Made by a program: the position numbers and the translations under genes. DNA of 64,000 bases from JACKCD01 sp041390905. Its GTDB lineage: Bacteria; Chloroflexota; Anaerolineae; Promineifilales; Promineifilaceae. Below, in pieces: positions 33,966 to 43,237 of the stretch (positions within the stretch are counted from its first letter, which is position 1; each line of letters opens with the position of its first letter). The notes under the pieces were generated by a model. The model did no database searches. It was given only the letters and a program-made list of their open reading frames with translations, and was not told where the DNA came from. The DNA lies in assembly GCA_041390905.1 (NCBI GenBank), contig JAWKPA010000013.1, positions 1,336,198-1,400,197 on the forward strand, in the 5' to 3' direction.

Positions 33966-34541
33966 ATGGAAGCATTAAAAGAACGGATTAGACGGGAAGG
34001 GCAAAATCTCGGACGCGGGATTTTGAAGATTGACAGTTTTTTGAATCATCAGGTAGATGCGCTGCTGCTGGAAGGGGTGGGGCAGGCCATTGCGGCGCAA
34101 TTTGCCTACGCACAGCCCACACGCATTCTCACCGCCGAAGTTAGCGGCATCATTCCAGCGGTGATGGCGGGCAAGGCGTTGGGCAACATCCCCGTTGTTT
34201 ATGCTCGCAAACACAAGCCCATTACGATGCAGGAACCGGTGTATGTAGATGCGGCCCCCAGCCACACGAAGGGAGGTGAAGTACTGCTGATGGTGTCGCC
34301 AGAGTTTTTGCACAAAGAGGATCGGGTGCTGGTTGTGGATGATTTTTTGGCAACGGGTAAAACGATTGATGCGTTGGCGCGTATAGTACATAACAGCGGT
34401 GCTACATTGGTGGGCATTGCCACCGTTGTGGAGAAAGATTTTGAAGGTGGCCGTGACGTGCTTGCCCATTGGCAGGTTCCCATTTATTCGGCGGCGATTA
34501 TTACCGATATGAGCAACGGCCGTATTGAACTGGCGGATTAA
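33966..34541 (+). CDS. xpt: Xanthine phosphoribosyltransferase
   Basis: 191-residue purine phosphoribosyltransferase: MEALKERIRREGQNLGRGILKIDSFLNHQVD at the start and the PRPP loop VLVVDDFLATGKT (about 119-131) match Xpt, which makes XMP from xanthine. The next gene, guaA, turns XMP into GMP, so the pair is one short salvage route. A hairpin repeat separates them. No purine riboswitch was seen in the 220-base leader. Confidence 0.92.
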   Translation: MEALKERIRREGQNLGRGILKIDSFLNHQVDALLLEGVGQAIAAQFAYAQPTRILTAEVSGIIPAVMAGKALGNIPVVYARKHKPITMQEPVYVDAAPSHTKGGEVLLMVSPEFLHKEDRVLVVDDFLATGKTIDALARIVHNSGATLVGIATVVEKDFEGGRDVLAHWQVPIYSAAIITDMSNGRIELAD

Positions 34542-34603
34542 GAAATGGAGAGATTAGAGATTGGAGATTGGGTGATTCTCCAATCTCTAACCTCCAATCC
34601 CAA
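34542..34603. repeat. Hairpin repeat, GAGATTGGAGATTGG family
   Basis: GAGAGATTAGAGATTGGAGATT facing CTCCAATCTCTAACCTCCAATCCC, in the xpt-guaA gap. Confidence 0.85.
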
Positions 34604-34605
34604 AT

Positions 34606-36204
34606 ATGTCACACGACACCATCATTGTTTTAGACTACGGCTCCCAATATTCACAGCTCATTGCGCGGCGGGTGCGGGAGTCCAATGTGTACTGTGAGCT
34701 TTTTTCCTGGCGCACCTCGGCTGATGTTGTTCTGGCACACAAGCCGAAGGGGTTTATTCTCAGCGGCGGCCCCAACAGTGTTTATGACCCCAACGCGCCG
34801 ACGCTGCCTGCTTATGTACTGGCAAGCGGCCTGCCGGTGCTGGGCGTTTGTTACGGAATGCAGCTTTTGGCGCATACGCTGGGCGGCAGGGTGGCGGGCA
34901 GCACGCGGCGGGAGTATGGGCTGGCCGTTTTAGAGGTGAATGACCGGGAAAGTCCGTTGTTTAGAGATTGGAGATTGGAGATTGGAGATTCACCCCAGTC
35001 CCCAATCTCTAATTCTCCAATCTCCAACCTCCAACAAGTTTGGATGAGCCATGGTGACAAGGTGGAGATGCTGCCGCCTGGTTTTCGGCCGTTGGCGCAT
35101 TCGGCCAATTCGCCGCTGGCGGCGGCGGCGGATGAGGCGCGGGGGTATTATGCGGTGCAGTTTCACCCGGAGGTGGTGCATACGCCGCAGGGTGGGACGC
35201 TGCTGCGAAATTTTGTGCAGGCTGTGTGTGGCTGCACGGCTGACTGGACACCGGCGAATTTTATTGAGGAAGAAACGGCCGTTATTCGCAACCAAGTCGG
35301 CAACGGCCACGTTGTCCTCGGTCTGAGCGGTGGCGTAGATTCGGCCGTTGCCGCCGCCCTCATCCACCGCGCCATTGGCGACCAGCTCACCTGCATCTTT
35401 GTGGATCATGGCCTGCTGCGGCAAGACGAAGCCGCTCAGGTCATCGAAACCTTTGAGCGCGAGCAGGGGATGAAGTTGGTAGCTGTCAATGCAATCGAGG
35501 AATATTTGGAAGCGTTGGACGGCGTGACTGAGCCAGAACAAAAGCGGCGCATCATCGGCGAAAAATTTATCCGCATTTTTGAACGCGAAGCCAACAAGTT
35601 GGGGCAAATTGATTTTTTGGCCCAAGGAACCATTTACCCCGATGTGATTGAAAGTGCCGGTAAAGACAAAAAGGAAGCCCATGTGATCAAGTCCCACCAC
35701 AACGTGGGCGGCCTGCCCGATGACATGGCGTTTGACCTGGTGGAGCCGCTGAAGCAGTTGTTTAAGGATGAGGTGCGGCGCATCGGTACGGCACTGGGGC
35801 TGCCCGACAGCATCATCTGGCGGCAGCCGTTTCCGGGGCCGGGGCTGGCGATTCGTTGCTTGGGGGAGATTACGTGGGAGCGGTTGGAACATCTGCGGCA
35901 GGCCGATGCCATTTTTACCGAGGAGCTGCGCCAGGCGGGGATGCTGAAGCAGGGGACGCAGCAGGCGTTTGCGGTGCTGCTGCCGGTGAAGAGTGTGGGG
36001 GTCATGGGAGACGGCCGTTCCTATGAAGAAGTCATTGCCCTCCGCGCCGTCACCACCGAAGATTTTATGACGGCCGACTGGGCGCGTTTACCCTATGACC
36101 TGCTGGCTCACGTCAGCCGTCGCATTGTCAACGAGGTTGCAGGTGTCAACCGCGTTGTCTACGACATCACATCGAAGCCACCGGGAACAATTGAATGGGA
36201 ATAA
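34606..36204 (+). CDS. guaA: GMP synthase with repeat-derived insert
   Basis: 532-residue glutamine-hydrolysing GMP synthase. The glutaminase domain has Cys82 in GVCYGMQ and His187/Glu189 in QFHPEVVH; the synthetase domain has the PP-loop VLGLSGGVDSAV near 240, and the C-terminal dimer domain ends with the family motif KPPGTIEWE. Between SPLF (about 119) and VWMSHGDK (about 145), where other GMP synthases have only a short link, lie about 20 extra residues (DWRLEIGDSPQSPISN and on). They are encoded by an in-frame copy of the intergenic GAGATTGG hairpin (34963-35037). All catalytic residues remain, so the protein is likely active. The AACGGCCGTT at 35274 lies at the domain junction. Confidence 0.95.
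   Translation: MSHDTIIVLDYGSQYSQLIARRVRESNVYCELFSWRTSADVVLAHKPKGFILSGGPNSVYDPNAPTLPAYVLASGLPVLGVCYGMQLLAHTLGGRVAGSTRREYGLAVLEVNDRESPLFRDWRLEIGDSPQSPISNSPISNLQQVWMSHGDKVEMLPPGFRPLAHSANSPLAAAADEARGYYAVQFHPEVVHTPQGGTLLRNFVQAVCGCTADWTPANFIEEETAVIRNQVGNGHVVLGLSGGVDSAVAAALIHRAIGDQLTCIFVDHGLLRQDEAAQVIETFEREQGMKLVAVNAIEEYLEALDGVTEPEQKRRIIGEKFIRIFEREANKLGQIDFLAQGTIYPDVIESAGKDKKEAHVIKSHHNVGGLPDDMAFDLVEPLKQLFKDEVRRIGTALGLPDSIIWRQPFPGPGLAIRCLGEITWERLEHLRQADAIFTEELRQAGMLKQGTQQAFAVLLPVKSVGVMGDGRSYEEVIALRAVTTEDFMTADWARLPYDLLAHVSRRIVNEVAGVNRVVYDITSKPPGTIEWE
34963..35037. repeat. Hairpin repeat inserted inside guaA
   Basis: GAGATTGGAGATTGGAGATTG arm, loop, and arm CCAATCTCTAATTCTCCAATC in frame inside the glutaminase domain. 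Same words as the intergenic copy 360 bases upstream. Confidence 0.85.
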
Positions 36205-36207
36205 TGC

Positions 36208-36281
36208 CGGTAATCAGTAACCGGTAATCGGTAATCAGTAAAGTTTTGCACCGATTACTGATAACAGTTGACTGATTACTG
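36208..36281. repeat. Hairpin repeat, GGTAATCAGTAACCGG family
   Basis: GGTAATCAGTAACCGGTAATC facing CCGATTACTGATAAC / CTGATTACTGG, between guaA and the membrane protein gene. Confidence 0.85.
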
Positions 36282-36300
36282 GACAAAGGTGTGGATAAAA

Positions 36301-37287
36301 ATGGATTACGGTAATTTATTAAAACGGTCTTGGGATATTGTGTGGGGGAACAAATTTATGCTGCTCTTGGGCTTCCTGGCCGCATTGGGCAGTGGCGGTG
36401 GTGGCGGTGGCGGCAATTCCAACTTTCGCATGGATGGCAGCCAGGTTCCTGGTTCCCCCGACTTTGGGGGGCAAGTAGAAGCGTTTTGGCTGCAATATGC
36501 CGCGCTCATTATAGCCGCTATGTGCTTCTTCTTCCTGCTCGGTATCGTTTTGTGGGTCGTGGGGCTAACGGCACGCGGTGGCCTGATTAGTGCCGCAGCG
36601 CGGCTAGATGCCGGGGAAAAGATGACTTTTCGTCAGGCTTTCGCCGACGGCTGGGCCAAAATTGGGCAATTGGTCGGGCTGAGCTTGTTGCTGTTCCTGC
36701 CGTTTATCATTTTGGCTTTTGTGGTGGCGTTGGTCGTTGCCGGAGCCATCGGTTTCAGCATCTTTTCCATAGCCAACACGATTGAGCAAGACCCAACGGC
36801 CGTTCTTGGTTCCCTCGGTGCCGTCGTATTTGCCGTTTGTGGTCTGCTATGCCTTGCCATCCCCATTGGCATCATTCTCCAAGGCATTTCTGCCTTCGCT
36901 CAACGCGGCATTATGCTGCAAGATATGGGCATTATGGATAGCATCCGTCATGGTTGGCACATTTTCAAGAGTAACTTCGCTGAGATCATTGTCCTCGTAG
37001 TCATCTTTATCGTCATCAGCATTGTCGTTGGGTTCGCCGTCGCCATCGTCATGATTCCGCTGGCCTTTCTCTCCTTTGGCCCACTTATTTTCCAGGCCGT
37101 TGAGGGCGGCTCATTTGGTGCCGTAGAAATCGCCGCCGGGATCGTGGGTGGTCTGGTGTTGGCTGTTGTAGCGGCTGCCATCAATTCACTGGTGACCGCC
37201 TACCAATCCACCACCTTTACCCTTGCCTATCAGGAATTCCTCAACAAAAACACCGGTACCAAACCAGCGACCGACACGGTTATATAA
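36301..37287 (+). CDS. Polytopic membrane protein, function unknown
   Basis: 328 residues from the ATG at 36301 (MDYGNLLKRSWDIVW). Similar in layout to DUF975/DUF7544-type membrane proteins and GlpQ membrane-domain proteins: an N-terminal amphipathic helix, six or so long hydrophobic helices, and a run of seven Gly at about 34-41 after the first helix. The paired motifs 'AFADGWAKIGQLVGL' and 'SIRHGWHIFKSNFAEIIVL' look like an internal repeat, as in that class. Function unknown. A bidirectional terminator follows at 37440. Confidence 0.65.
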   Translation: MDYGNLLKRSWDIVWGNKFMLLLGFLAALGSGGGGGGGNSNFRMDGSQVPGSPDFGGQVEAFWLQYAALIIAAMCFFFLLGIVLWVVGLTARGGLISAAARLDAGEKMTFRQAFADGWAKIGQLVGLSLLLFLPFIILAFVVALVVAGAIGFSIFSIANTIEQDPTAVLGSLGAVVFAVCGLLCLAIPIGIILQGISAFAQRGIMLQDMGIMDSIRHGWHIFKSNFAEIIVLVVIFIVISIVVGFAVAIVMIPLAFLSFGPLIFQAVEGGSFGAVEIAAGIVGGLVLAVVAAAINSLVTAYQSTTFTLAYQEFLNKNTGTKPATDTVI

Positions 37288-37333
37288 ACCTTATCAGTGA
37301 AATTCCTGCACAGAAAACAAGACCTTTGGGCAT

Positions 37334-37408
37334 CATGGTGGCTGGTTGCTGGTGGCTGGTAAGAAAAGGGGTTCTGCACGAGCCACCAGCTACTAGCCAC
37401 CAGCCATT
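37334..37408. repeat. Hairpin repeat, GGTGGCTGGTTGCTGG words
   Basis: ATGGTGGCTGGTTGCTGGTGG facing CCACCAGCTACTAGCCACCAGCCAT between convergent genes. Confidence 0.75.
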
Positions 37409-37439
37409 TGCGGTTTATCCGCGTTAGGTGTTGGCAGAC

Positions 37440-37471
37440 AAAAAAGCCCCAACTTGTGTTGGGGCTTTTTA
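37440..37471. terminator. Bidirectional terminator
   Basis: AAAAAGCCCCAAC / GTTGGGGCTTTTT stem with TTGT loop, between convergent genes. Confidence 0.88.
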
Positions 37472-37494
37472 CTCTCATGTAGCTCTGGAAAGAG

Positions 37495-39567
37495 CTATCC
37501 TTCTTCATGATCGCGTTGAGCCTTTAGCTGCTTCACCAAACTCTCTTGCAAATGGTTAGGCACGCGCTCATATTTTTCAAACGTCATGCTAAAGATACCG
37601 CGCCCCTGCGTCATGGATCGCAAATCGGCTGCATAACTCAGCATTTCAGCCTGAGGAACCAGGGCTTTGACAATACTCTTGTTACCATCTGAGTCCACCC
37701 CTTGGATGGTGGCCCGTCGGGTATTCATATCCCCCATAATGTCGCCCATATAATCAGACGGCACAGTCACGGTAACATTGTAGAGTGGTTCCAGCAGCAC
37801 CGGTTTAGCCTCCATGACGGCAATTTTGAAGCATTCACGACCAGCCGTTTGAAACGCAATTTCCTTGGAATCTACCGGGTGTTCCTTACCATCATAAACA
37901 ACAGCCTTGACGCCATACACCGGATAACCAGCCAAAACACCGCCTTCCAGTGCTTGCCTGCACCCTTTTTCAGTTGCTGCTACAAATGGAGCGGAAATGG
38001 CACCACCAAAGATTTCGGAGGCAAATTCAAACTGCTCGTTGACATCAATGGACTCGACACGCAAGTAGACTTTGCCATACTGTCCGGCACCACCCGTTTG
38101 CTTTTTATGTGTATAGTCGGCCTTACTTGTTTGGGTGATGGTTTCCCGATAGGGTACCTTGGGCGTAGTCGTTGTGATATTGACACCAAATTTTGATTTT
38201 GCTTTTTTAACAGCAACTTCAAGGTGTGTTATCCCCATCCCCGACAGAATATTTTCATGCGTGGCCGACTCGGTGTGGCTTGTAAGGGTTGGGTCTTCAA
38301 TGATGAGGCGGTGGATAGATTGATTGAGCTTGGCAACGTCTGATTGCGAAACGGGGTGAATTGCTACGGAAGCAATCGGGTTGGGTTGTTCAATGGGGCT
38401 AATATTTAATTTATGCCCACGGTCGCAAAGTGTGTGGTTGGTTTGGGTATCCCCCAGCTTGACCACGCTGCCAATGTCGCCACTGTGCAGTCGCGCTACA
38501 GATTGACCGTCTTTGCCCGTCACAACTTGCAACGAGCCAACCCGGACTTCACTGTCAAGATTGGCATCCCAAACGCGGGAGTCAGACTCAAGGGAACCAC
38601 CGAAAACGCGAATATAGCTAGTACGGCCATAGGTGTCTTCCCGCGTTTTAAAGACAAAAGCGGCCAGGTTGGCGTTGTCGCTGACTTCTATCTCGACAAC
38701 ATTGCCGTTAGCATCTGTTGCGTCGGGTGGCGGAACCCGATCCGGAGCGGGAAGGAGGCGATAGAGGGCGTTTAAGGCGGGAACAACGGCAATGCCAGGT
38801 TGTGGGGCGGCATATAGAACCGGTACACACAACCCTTGCAACATGGCTAGACGCAACCCTCGGACAATATCTTCGTCTGGCAAAGTGTCATTCTCGAAGA
38901 ACTTTTCCATTAGCTCGTCATCACCCTCAGCGGCAGCTTCAATAACGGCCATGCGTGCTTCTTCAGCCGCGTCTACCAAATCATCGGGGATGGGTCCCCG
39001 GCTATCGTCATCGCCCAATCGAGACTCCATTGAGAGCAGGTCAACGACTCCTTTAAAGGTTGGACCTTCGCCGATGGGGATTTGCAGAGGAACAAAATTA
39101 CCCTGGAGGTTTTCAGTAATGCTGGTCATGACGCGGGCCACGCGGACATTGTCTCTGTCCATTTTACTGACCAAGACAACACGGGGCATACCTTTTTGCT
39201 CGGTGGCTTGCCAGGCTAGTTCTGTGCCTACTTCGACACCGGAAACGGCTTCAACAAGGATGAGTGCGCCGTCGGCCACTTTGATGGCGCTGTTGACTTC
39301 GCCGATAAAATCTATGAAACCTGGGGTGTCGAGGAGATTGATCTTGTGGTCGCGCCATTCGATGGCAGCAAGGGCAGTTGAGATGGAGCTTCCGCGCTCT
39401 ACCTCTTCAGCTTCAAAATCCATGGCAGCAGTGCCATTTTCCACTTTGCCTAAACGGCTGGTCGCGCCGGTGTTGAAGAGGGCGCGTTCTACAAAAATGG
39501 TTTTGCCTGCTCCATTATGCCCTGCCAGGACGACGTTACGAATCTGTCCGGTTTTGTATTCCTTCAT
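37495..39567 (-). CDS. Elongation factor G-like GTPase
   Basis: 690-residue translational GTPase with the five-domain EF-G layout. G1 is GHNGAGKT (14-21) instead of the AHVDAGKT of housekeeping EF-G, G3 is DTPGF, and G4 is SKMD rather than NKxD; these changes mark the EF-G-like (EF-G2) subgroup, whose role in translation is not settled. The C-terminal domains have YRETITQ, GAISAPFVAATEKGCRQALEGGVLAGYPVYGVKAVVYDG and FKIAVMEAKPVLLEPLYNVTVTVPSDYMGDIMGDMNTRRATIQG. The gene has no AACGGCCGTT and a flatter base skew and lower GC than its surroundings. Confidence 0.9.
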   Translation of the reverse strand: MKEYKTGQIRNVVLAGHNGAGKTIFVERALFNTGATSRLGKVENGTAAMDFEAEEVERGSSISTALAAIEWRDHKINLLDTPGFIDFIGEVNSAIKVADGALILVEAVSGVEVGTELAWQATEQKGMPRVVLVSKMDRDNVRVARVMTSITENLQGNFVPLQIPIGEGPTFKGVVDLLSMESRLGDDDSRGPIPDDLVDAAEEARMAVIEAAAEGDDELMEKFFENDTLPDEDIVRGLRLAMLQGLCVPVLYAAPQPGIAVVPALNALYRLLPAPDRVPPPDATDANGNVVEIEVSDNANLAAFVFKTREDTYGRTSYIRVFGGSLESDSRVWDANLDSEVRVGSLQVVTGKDGQSVARLHSGDIGSVVKLGDTQTNHTLCDRGHKLNISPIEQPNPIASVAIHPVSQSDVAKLNQSIHRLIIEDPTLTSHTESATHENILSGMGITHLEVAVKKAKSKFGVNITTTTPKVPYRETITQTSKADYTHKKQTGGAGQYGKVYLRVESIDVNEQFEFASEIFGGAISAPFVAATEKGCRQALEGGVLAGYPVYGVKAVVYDGKEHPVDSKEIAFQTAGRECFKIAVMEAKPVLLEPLYNVTVTVPSDYMGDIMGDMNTRRATIQGVDSDGNKSIVKALVPQAEMLSYAADLRSMTQGRGIFSMTFEKYERVPNHLQESLVKQLKAQRDHEEG

Positions 39568-39815
39568 TACTTGAGAACCTCTGCGCTTTTGAGATTTGTT
39601 TGATAATGTTCAGTGATTGCTATGGTTTGTTTGCTGGCAATAATGGTCAGCAATCTCTATGATTAACTCAAATGTGTCTGAGTTTATGCCAGTGAACTTG
39701 GCGATTTTAGACGAAAGGTGGGCTGTTGTCAAAGCGTGCAACGCTGGTTTAGTTGCTACGTATAGGAAAAAGAAAGATAGTTATGAACTGGGTAAGATTG
39801 GAGTGACACAGTATT

Positions 39816-40862
39816 ATGAGTGAGCCTGTGAGCCAGAGACAAGTGCGGCGGCAGAGTCGGTCGTTGTTTGGGCCGCTGTTGCTGATTGCGATTGGCGTTT
39901 ACTTTTTGTTGCGTAATTTGGGATGGGTGTCGCCTGAGTTGCATTGGGGGGCGGTGCTGCCGCTTTGGCCGCTGCTGCTCGTGTTGTTGGGGATAAATAT
40001 CATTGTGCAGCAGCTTCCGCGCCCGCTGGGGTCGTTTTTAAGCGGGATGGTGGGGGTGGCGGCGATTGTGGTGTTTGGCTATGTGCTGTTTTTTGGTGTG
40101 TCACATCCGCTGTTGCAGCGGTTGGGGGTGCGGGAAGAAACGGCCGTTTGGCAACAAGATTCGGTTGCTTTTTCGCGGGAAGGGGTGAAAACGGCCGTTA
40201 TTCACCTCAACTTCGACAACCCCAGCGCCCATCTGTCCGCCCTGAGCGACAGCCCCAACCTCATTCAAGGCGACATCAGCTATTTGGGCGACCTACAGTT
40301 TGAGACCGATGTCAGCAATGGCCGGGCCGATGTCATGCTGGACGTGCGCAGCAAGCCATCGCAATGGCTAAACCCGGCCAATTGGGACAGCAAAGCGGCC
40401 AAGCCGTGGCAAATTAGCCTTAGCCCCAGCGTACCGCTTGATTTAACGCTGGACATAAGCAACGGATCGGGCGACTTTGACCTGAGTAAACTGACCCTGG
40501 AAAGCCTGGCACTGGAAGGTGGCAACGGGAGCATGGATGTGATGCTGCCCGGCGGTGTTTACGAGGTGGCGGTGAACGGTGGCAATGGCGGCATTGAACT
40601 GACAGTGCCGGAAAATGGCGGACAAACCATTCAGGTTGATGGCGACAACGGCATGATGACGGTTCACCTGCCGCCTTCAGTGGAAGCTCGCGTCGAGTTT
40701 GATGGCGGCAACGGCAGCTTGAATATGACGGATCGCTTTGAATTGGTGCAGGGTGATCGCAAGAATGGGGTGTGGGAAACGGCCGTTTATGGCAACGCGC
40801 CCCACCAGGTCGAACTCATCATCAACGGCGGCAACGGCAGCATTCGCATTGTAGATCGGTAA
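39816..40862 (+). CDS. LiaF-like membrane protein with toastrack-type domain
   Basis: 348 residues. After a basic N-terminus (VRRQSRSLFGP) come three or four membrane helices with 'LLLIAIGVYFLLRNLGWV', the LiaI/LiaF transmembrane pattern (DUF5668). From about 180 on, the outer part is a beta-helical repeat domain with the unit GGNGS/SNGSGD (LDISNGSGDFDLSKL, LEGGNGSMDVML, VNGGNGGIELTV, DGDNGMMTVHL, FDGGNGSLNM, INGGNGSIRIV), as in DUF4097/LiaF C-terminal adhesin-like domains. Role in envelope stress is inferred from the family. Two palindromes at 40139 and 40190 mark a sharp G-to-C switch. Confidence 0.75.
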   Translation: MSEPVSQRQVRRQSRSLFGPLLLIAIGVYFLLRNLGWVSPELHWGAVLPLWPLLLVLLGINIIVQQLPRPLGSFLSGMVGVAAIVVFGYVLFFGVSHPLLQRLGVREETAVWQQDSVAFSREGVKTAVIHLNFDNPSAHLSALSDSPNLIQGDISYLGDLQFETDVSNGRADVMLDVRSKPSQWLNPANWDSKAAKPWQISLSPSVPLDLTLDISNGSGDFDLSKLTLESLALEGGNGSMDVMLPGGVYEVAVNGGNGGIELTVPENGGQTIQVDGDNGMMTVHLPPSVEARVEFDGGNGSLNMTDRFELVQGDRKNGVWETAVYGNAPHQVELIINGGNGSIRIVDR

Positions 40863-40927
40863 AGCAATGGTGCAGGACTCTTCTTGTCCCATTTATACTA
40901 CGAACGATCATAAACTGGCATTTTGGT

Positions 40928-41005
40928 GATCGGCTGCAAGTTGCAGGTAACAGGTGGCAAGTCTTGTTTGCCGACCAGACTTGCCACTTGCTACCTGCAA
41001 GGAAG
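40928..41005. repeat. Hairpin repeat, CAAGTTGCAGGTGGCAAG family
   Basis: CTGCAAGTTGCAGGTAACAGG and GGTGGCAAGTC facing GACTTGCCACTTGCTACCTGCAAG. A relative is at 43127-43200. Confidence 0.8.
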
Positions 41006-41043
41006 AACTTGTAACTTTACAAGCAAACGTGTATACCAGGTAG

Positions 41044-42069
41044 ATGGCAACACCCGACTATCCTTCTCGCATCCAGCGAATGCTGGTTGAAGCCGAATTA
41101 CTAGCTGATGCGTACATGGGGCAACCCGACGCAACCGCACTTTGTTTTGACATCCTGGCCGAAATACCCGACCATGATGCCGCCACTCGGCTAATTTACC
41201 GCGCCTTTTGCAACCCCGACCTTATCCGCGAAAATCGCAAGGCACTACAGCGGCTGATTGATGAATGGGACGACCGCCCGTGGCAGCAGCGGCGGCGGTT
41301 GGCACTCTCGTTTCATTATATGAGCCGCTGGCCGGGGCAGCACCGCGAATATGGCGGGGTGAAGGTGAAACCCAATGACGTGGCCGAGATGCTGGAAGAG
41401 GGCAAGGGGCAGCTTTTGCAGGATTATTTGCTGGGGCAAACGAAGGGGAGCGAAGTGGCCTGGCCGATTTTCCAGGCGGCGATTGGACGCACCAGCGATC
41501 CGGCACTGGCGATGCTTTGGGTGGCAGAGCTGTATGCGGACCAGGGCTTTTTTGCCGAAAGCGTGGAGGTGCTGGAAGATTTGCTGGCGCAGTTCCCCAA
41601 CGATTCGCTGGCGCGGCGGCTGTGGGCGGAGGTGCGCTGGTGGCGTGATAACCAGCAGCGGATTCCGTGGATTCCCCCGGCGCGACGGGAAAACGGCCGT
41701 TTATACCGCCGCATGATGGCCGACATTGACCCTAATTTAGCCGATGCCGACCCACTGCATGACCACATGCCGCCTGACCCGACCCACCTGCCGGCCGACT
41801 TTGCGCTGCCTGATTCGCTGCCAGAGACGTTGGTAGAGGAAATAACGGCCGTTCTCAACACCCTTCCCCCCACCGAAGCACCCCCCACCGATGGCCCCGT
41901 AAATTGGCACTACCTTGACCTGCTCGAAAGCGGCGACATAGACACCAGCCAATTCCCCGCATGGGCACAATACATGCTGCTCGACATTGACAACCCGCGC
42001 CAGGAAATGTTCCTCAAGCGTTACCTGCTGGAATATTTGTCCAACAAGCAGCGGGATGAAGAGGAGTAG
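41044..42069 (+). CDS. TPR-like protein of unknown function
   Basis: 341-residue soluble protein, no signal peptide. The first half is helical with TPR-like pairs (ALCFDILAEIPDHDAATRLIYRAFCNPD at about 32-59; MLWVAELYADQGFFAESVEVLEDLLAQFPNDSLARRLWAEVRWW at about 157-200). The second half is acidic and Pro-rich. I do not recognise the family. Two AACGGCCGTT sites (41692, 41844) split a G-ending-codon part from C-ending-codon parts. Confidence 0.7.
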   Translation: MATPDYPSRIQRMLVEAELLADAYMGQPDATALCFDILAEIPDHDAATRLIYRAFCNPDLIRENRKALQRLIDEWDDRPWQQRRRLALSFHYMSRWPGQHREYGGVKVKPNDVAEMLEEGKGQLLQDYLLGQTKGSEVAWPIFQAAIGRTSDPALAMLWVAELYADQGFFAESVEVLEDLLAQFPNDSLARRLWAEVRWWRDNQQRIPWIPPARRENGRLYRRMMADIDPNLADADPLHDHMPPDPTHLPADFALPDSLPETLVEEITAVLNTLPPTEAPPTDGPVNWHYLDLLESGDIDTSQFPAWAQYMLLDIDNPRQEMFLKRYLLEYLSNKQRDEEE

Positions 42070-42125
42070 GGAGTAAGGCGTGGGGGGTAGGGCGAACACC
42101 CTGCTCCCCACGCCTTACTCCCCAC
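42066..42125. repeat. Hairpin repeat, GGGAGTAAGGCGTGGGG family
   Basis: AGGGAGTAAGGCGTGGGGGG facing CTCCCCACGCCTTACTCCCC between convergent genes; it reaches the stop codon of each. Confidence 0.8.
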
Positions 42126-43110
42126 ACAACGCCTTTCGTTCCGCATCCGATAAAAAGGCAACATCCAGCGCATTACGCTGGCACTGACGAATTTGCACCC
42201 GCGACAGCCCCGCCTGGGGAGCCGCCACGTTGTACTCATGCGGCAAATCTATAGCACTGATGCCGGGGTCATCGGTATTGATTGTCGCCTTCACCCCATA
42301 TTCCAACAGCCGCCGCAGCGGATGGCTGGCATAATCTGCCACCACGCTCGTCTGCACGTTGCTCGTCAGGCTCACCTCCAGCCCAATCCCGTGTGCCACC
42401 AAATAATCCAGCAGCACCGGGTCTTCCACAGCCCGCATCCCATGCCCAATGCGCGTCGCCCCCAGCTCGCGGATAGCCTGCCAGATACTTTCGGCACCCG
42501 TTGCCTCTCCGGCGTGAACCGTCACCCGCCAGCCTACGTCCCGCGCCTGGCGAAAATGATCCACAAATAGCTCGCCGGGAAAGTTGATCTCATCCCCCGC
42601 CAAATCCAGAGCGACGATATGGTCACGCTGGGTCATCAGTGCCGCCAATTCCTGCTGCCCAATTTCCGGCCCATAGGTGCGGCTGATGATGCCAATGAGC
42701 TTGGCCGCCACACCAAAATCGCGCACGCCCGCCTGCACCCCGGCCACCACCGCTTCCACCACGCCGGCCGGATTCAGACCATTGGCTTCAGCCATAAACC
42801 AGGGGCTAAAACGGAGTTCAATGTAATCAATACCCTCGTTCCTGGCATCCTCCACGTTTTCATACGCCACCCGATAACAAGCGGCTTCGTCCACCAGCAC
42901 ACCCGTCTGCCATTTGAATTTCTCGAAAAAGGCGAGCAGGCCGGGCTGAGGTTCGGCAACCTGCACAAACGGCCGTAAATCCTCCAGCGTCCACCCCGGC
43001 AGCGGCAGACCATGCTGCCGCCCCAAATCCAGAATCGTCGCCAGCCGCACGCTACCATCCAGATGACGGTGCAAATCAATCAGCGGGAAATTGGGGTCTA
43101 TATTCGACAT
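42115..43110 (-). CDS. add: Adenosine deaminase
   Basis: 331-residue adenosine deaminase family protein, forming inosine (or the related product of a similar aminopurine) with zinc. Metal and catalytic motifs: DLHRHLDGS (His13, His15 from the ATG at 43110), VTVHAGEAT, RIGHGMRAVEDP, and NTDDPGIS near the end. The ATG at 43110 is chosen because AAAGGAG lies seven bases upstream; the frame is open much further but there it is repeat and antisense to nothing known. Works with the nucleoside hydrolase nearby in purine salvage. Confidence 0.92.
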   Translation of the reverse strand: MSNIDPNFPLIDLHRHLDGSVRLATILDLGRQHGLPLPGWTLEDLRPFVQVAEPQPGLLAFFEKFKWQTGVLVDEAACYRVAYENVEDARNEGIDYIELRFSPWFMAEANGLNPAGVVEAVVAGVQAGVRDFGVAAKLIGIISRTYGPEIGQQELAALMTQRDHIVALDLAGDEINFPGELFVDHFRQARDVGWRVTVHAGEATGAESIWQAIRELGATRIGHGMRAVEDPVLLDYLVAHGIGLEVSLTSNVQTSVVADYASHPLRRLLEYGVKATINTDDPGISAIDLPHEYNVAAPQAGLSRVQIRQCQRNALDVAFLSDAERKALCGE

Positions 43111-43126
43111 AGATGCTCCTTTGTGG

Positions 43127-43203
43127 GGATACAGGTAGCAGGTGGCAAGTCTCGTTTGCCAACAGAACTTGCCACCTGCCACTTGCAACTTGCAACCAGC
43201 AAA
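43127..43203. repeat. Hairpin repeat, CAGGTGGCAAG family
   Basis: ACAGGTAGCAGGTGGCAAGTC facing ACTTGCCACCTGCCACTTGC, upstream of add. Confidence 0.8.
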
Positions 43204-43237
43204 CCAAAGCGAGGATTGGAATCCTCGGCTACTGTTT

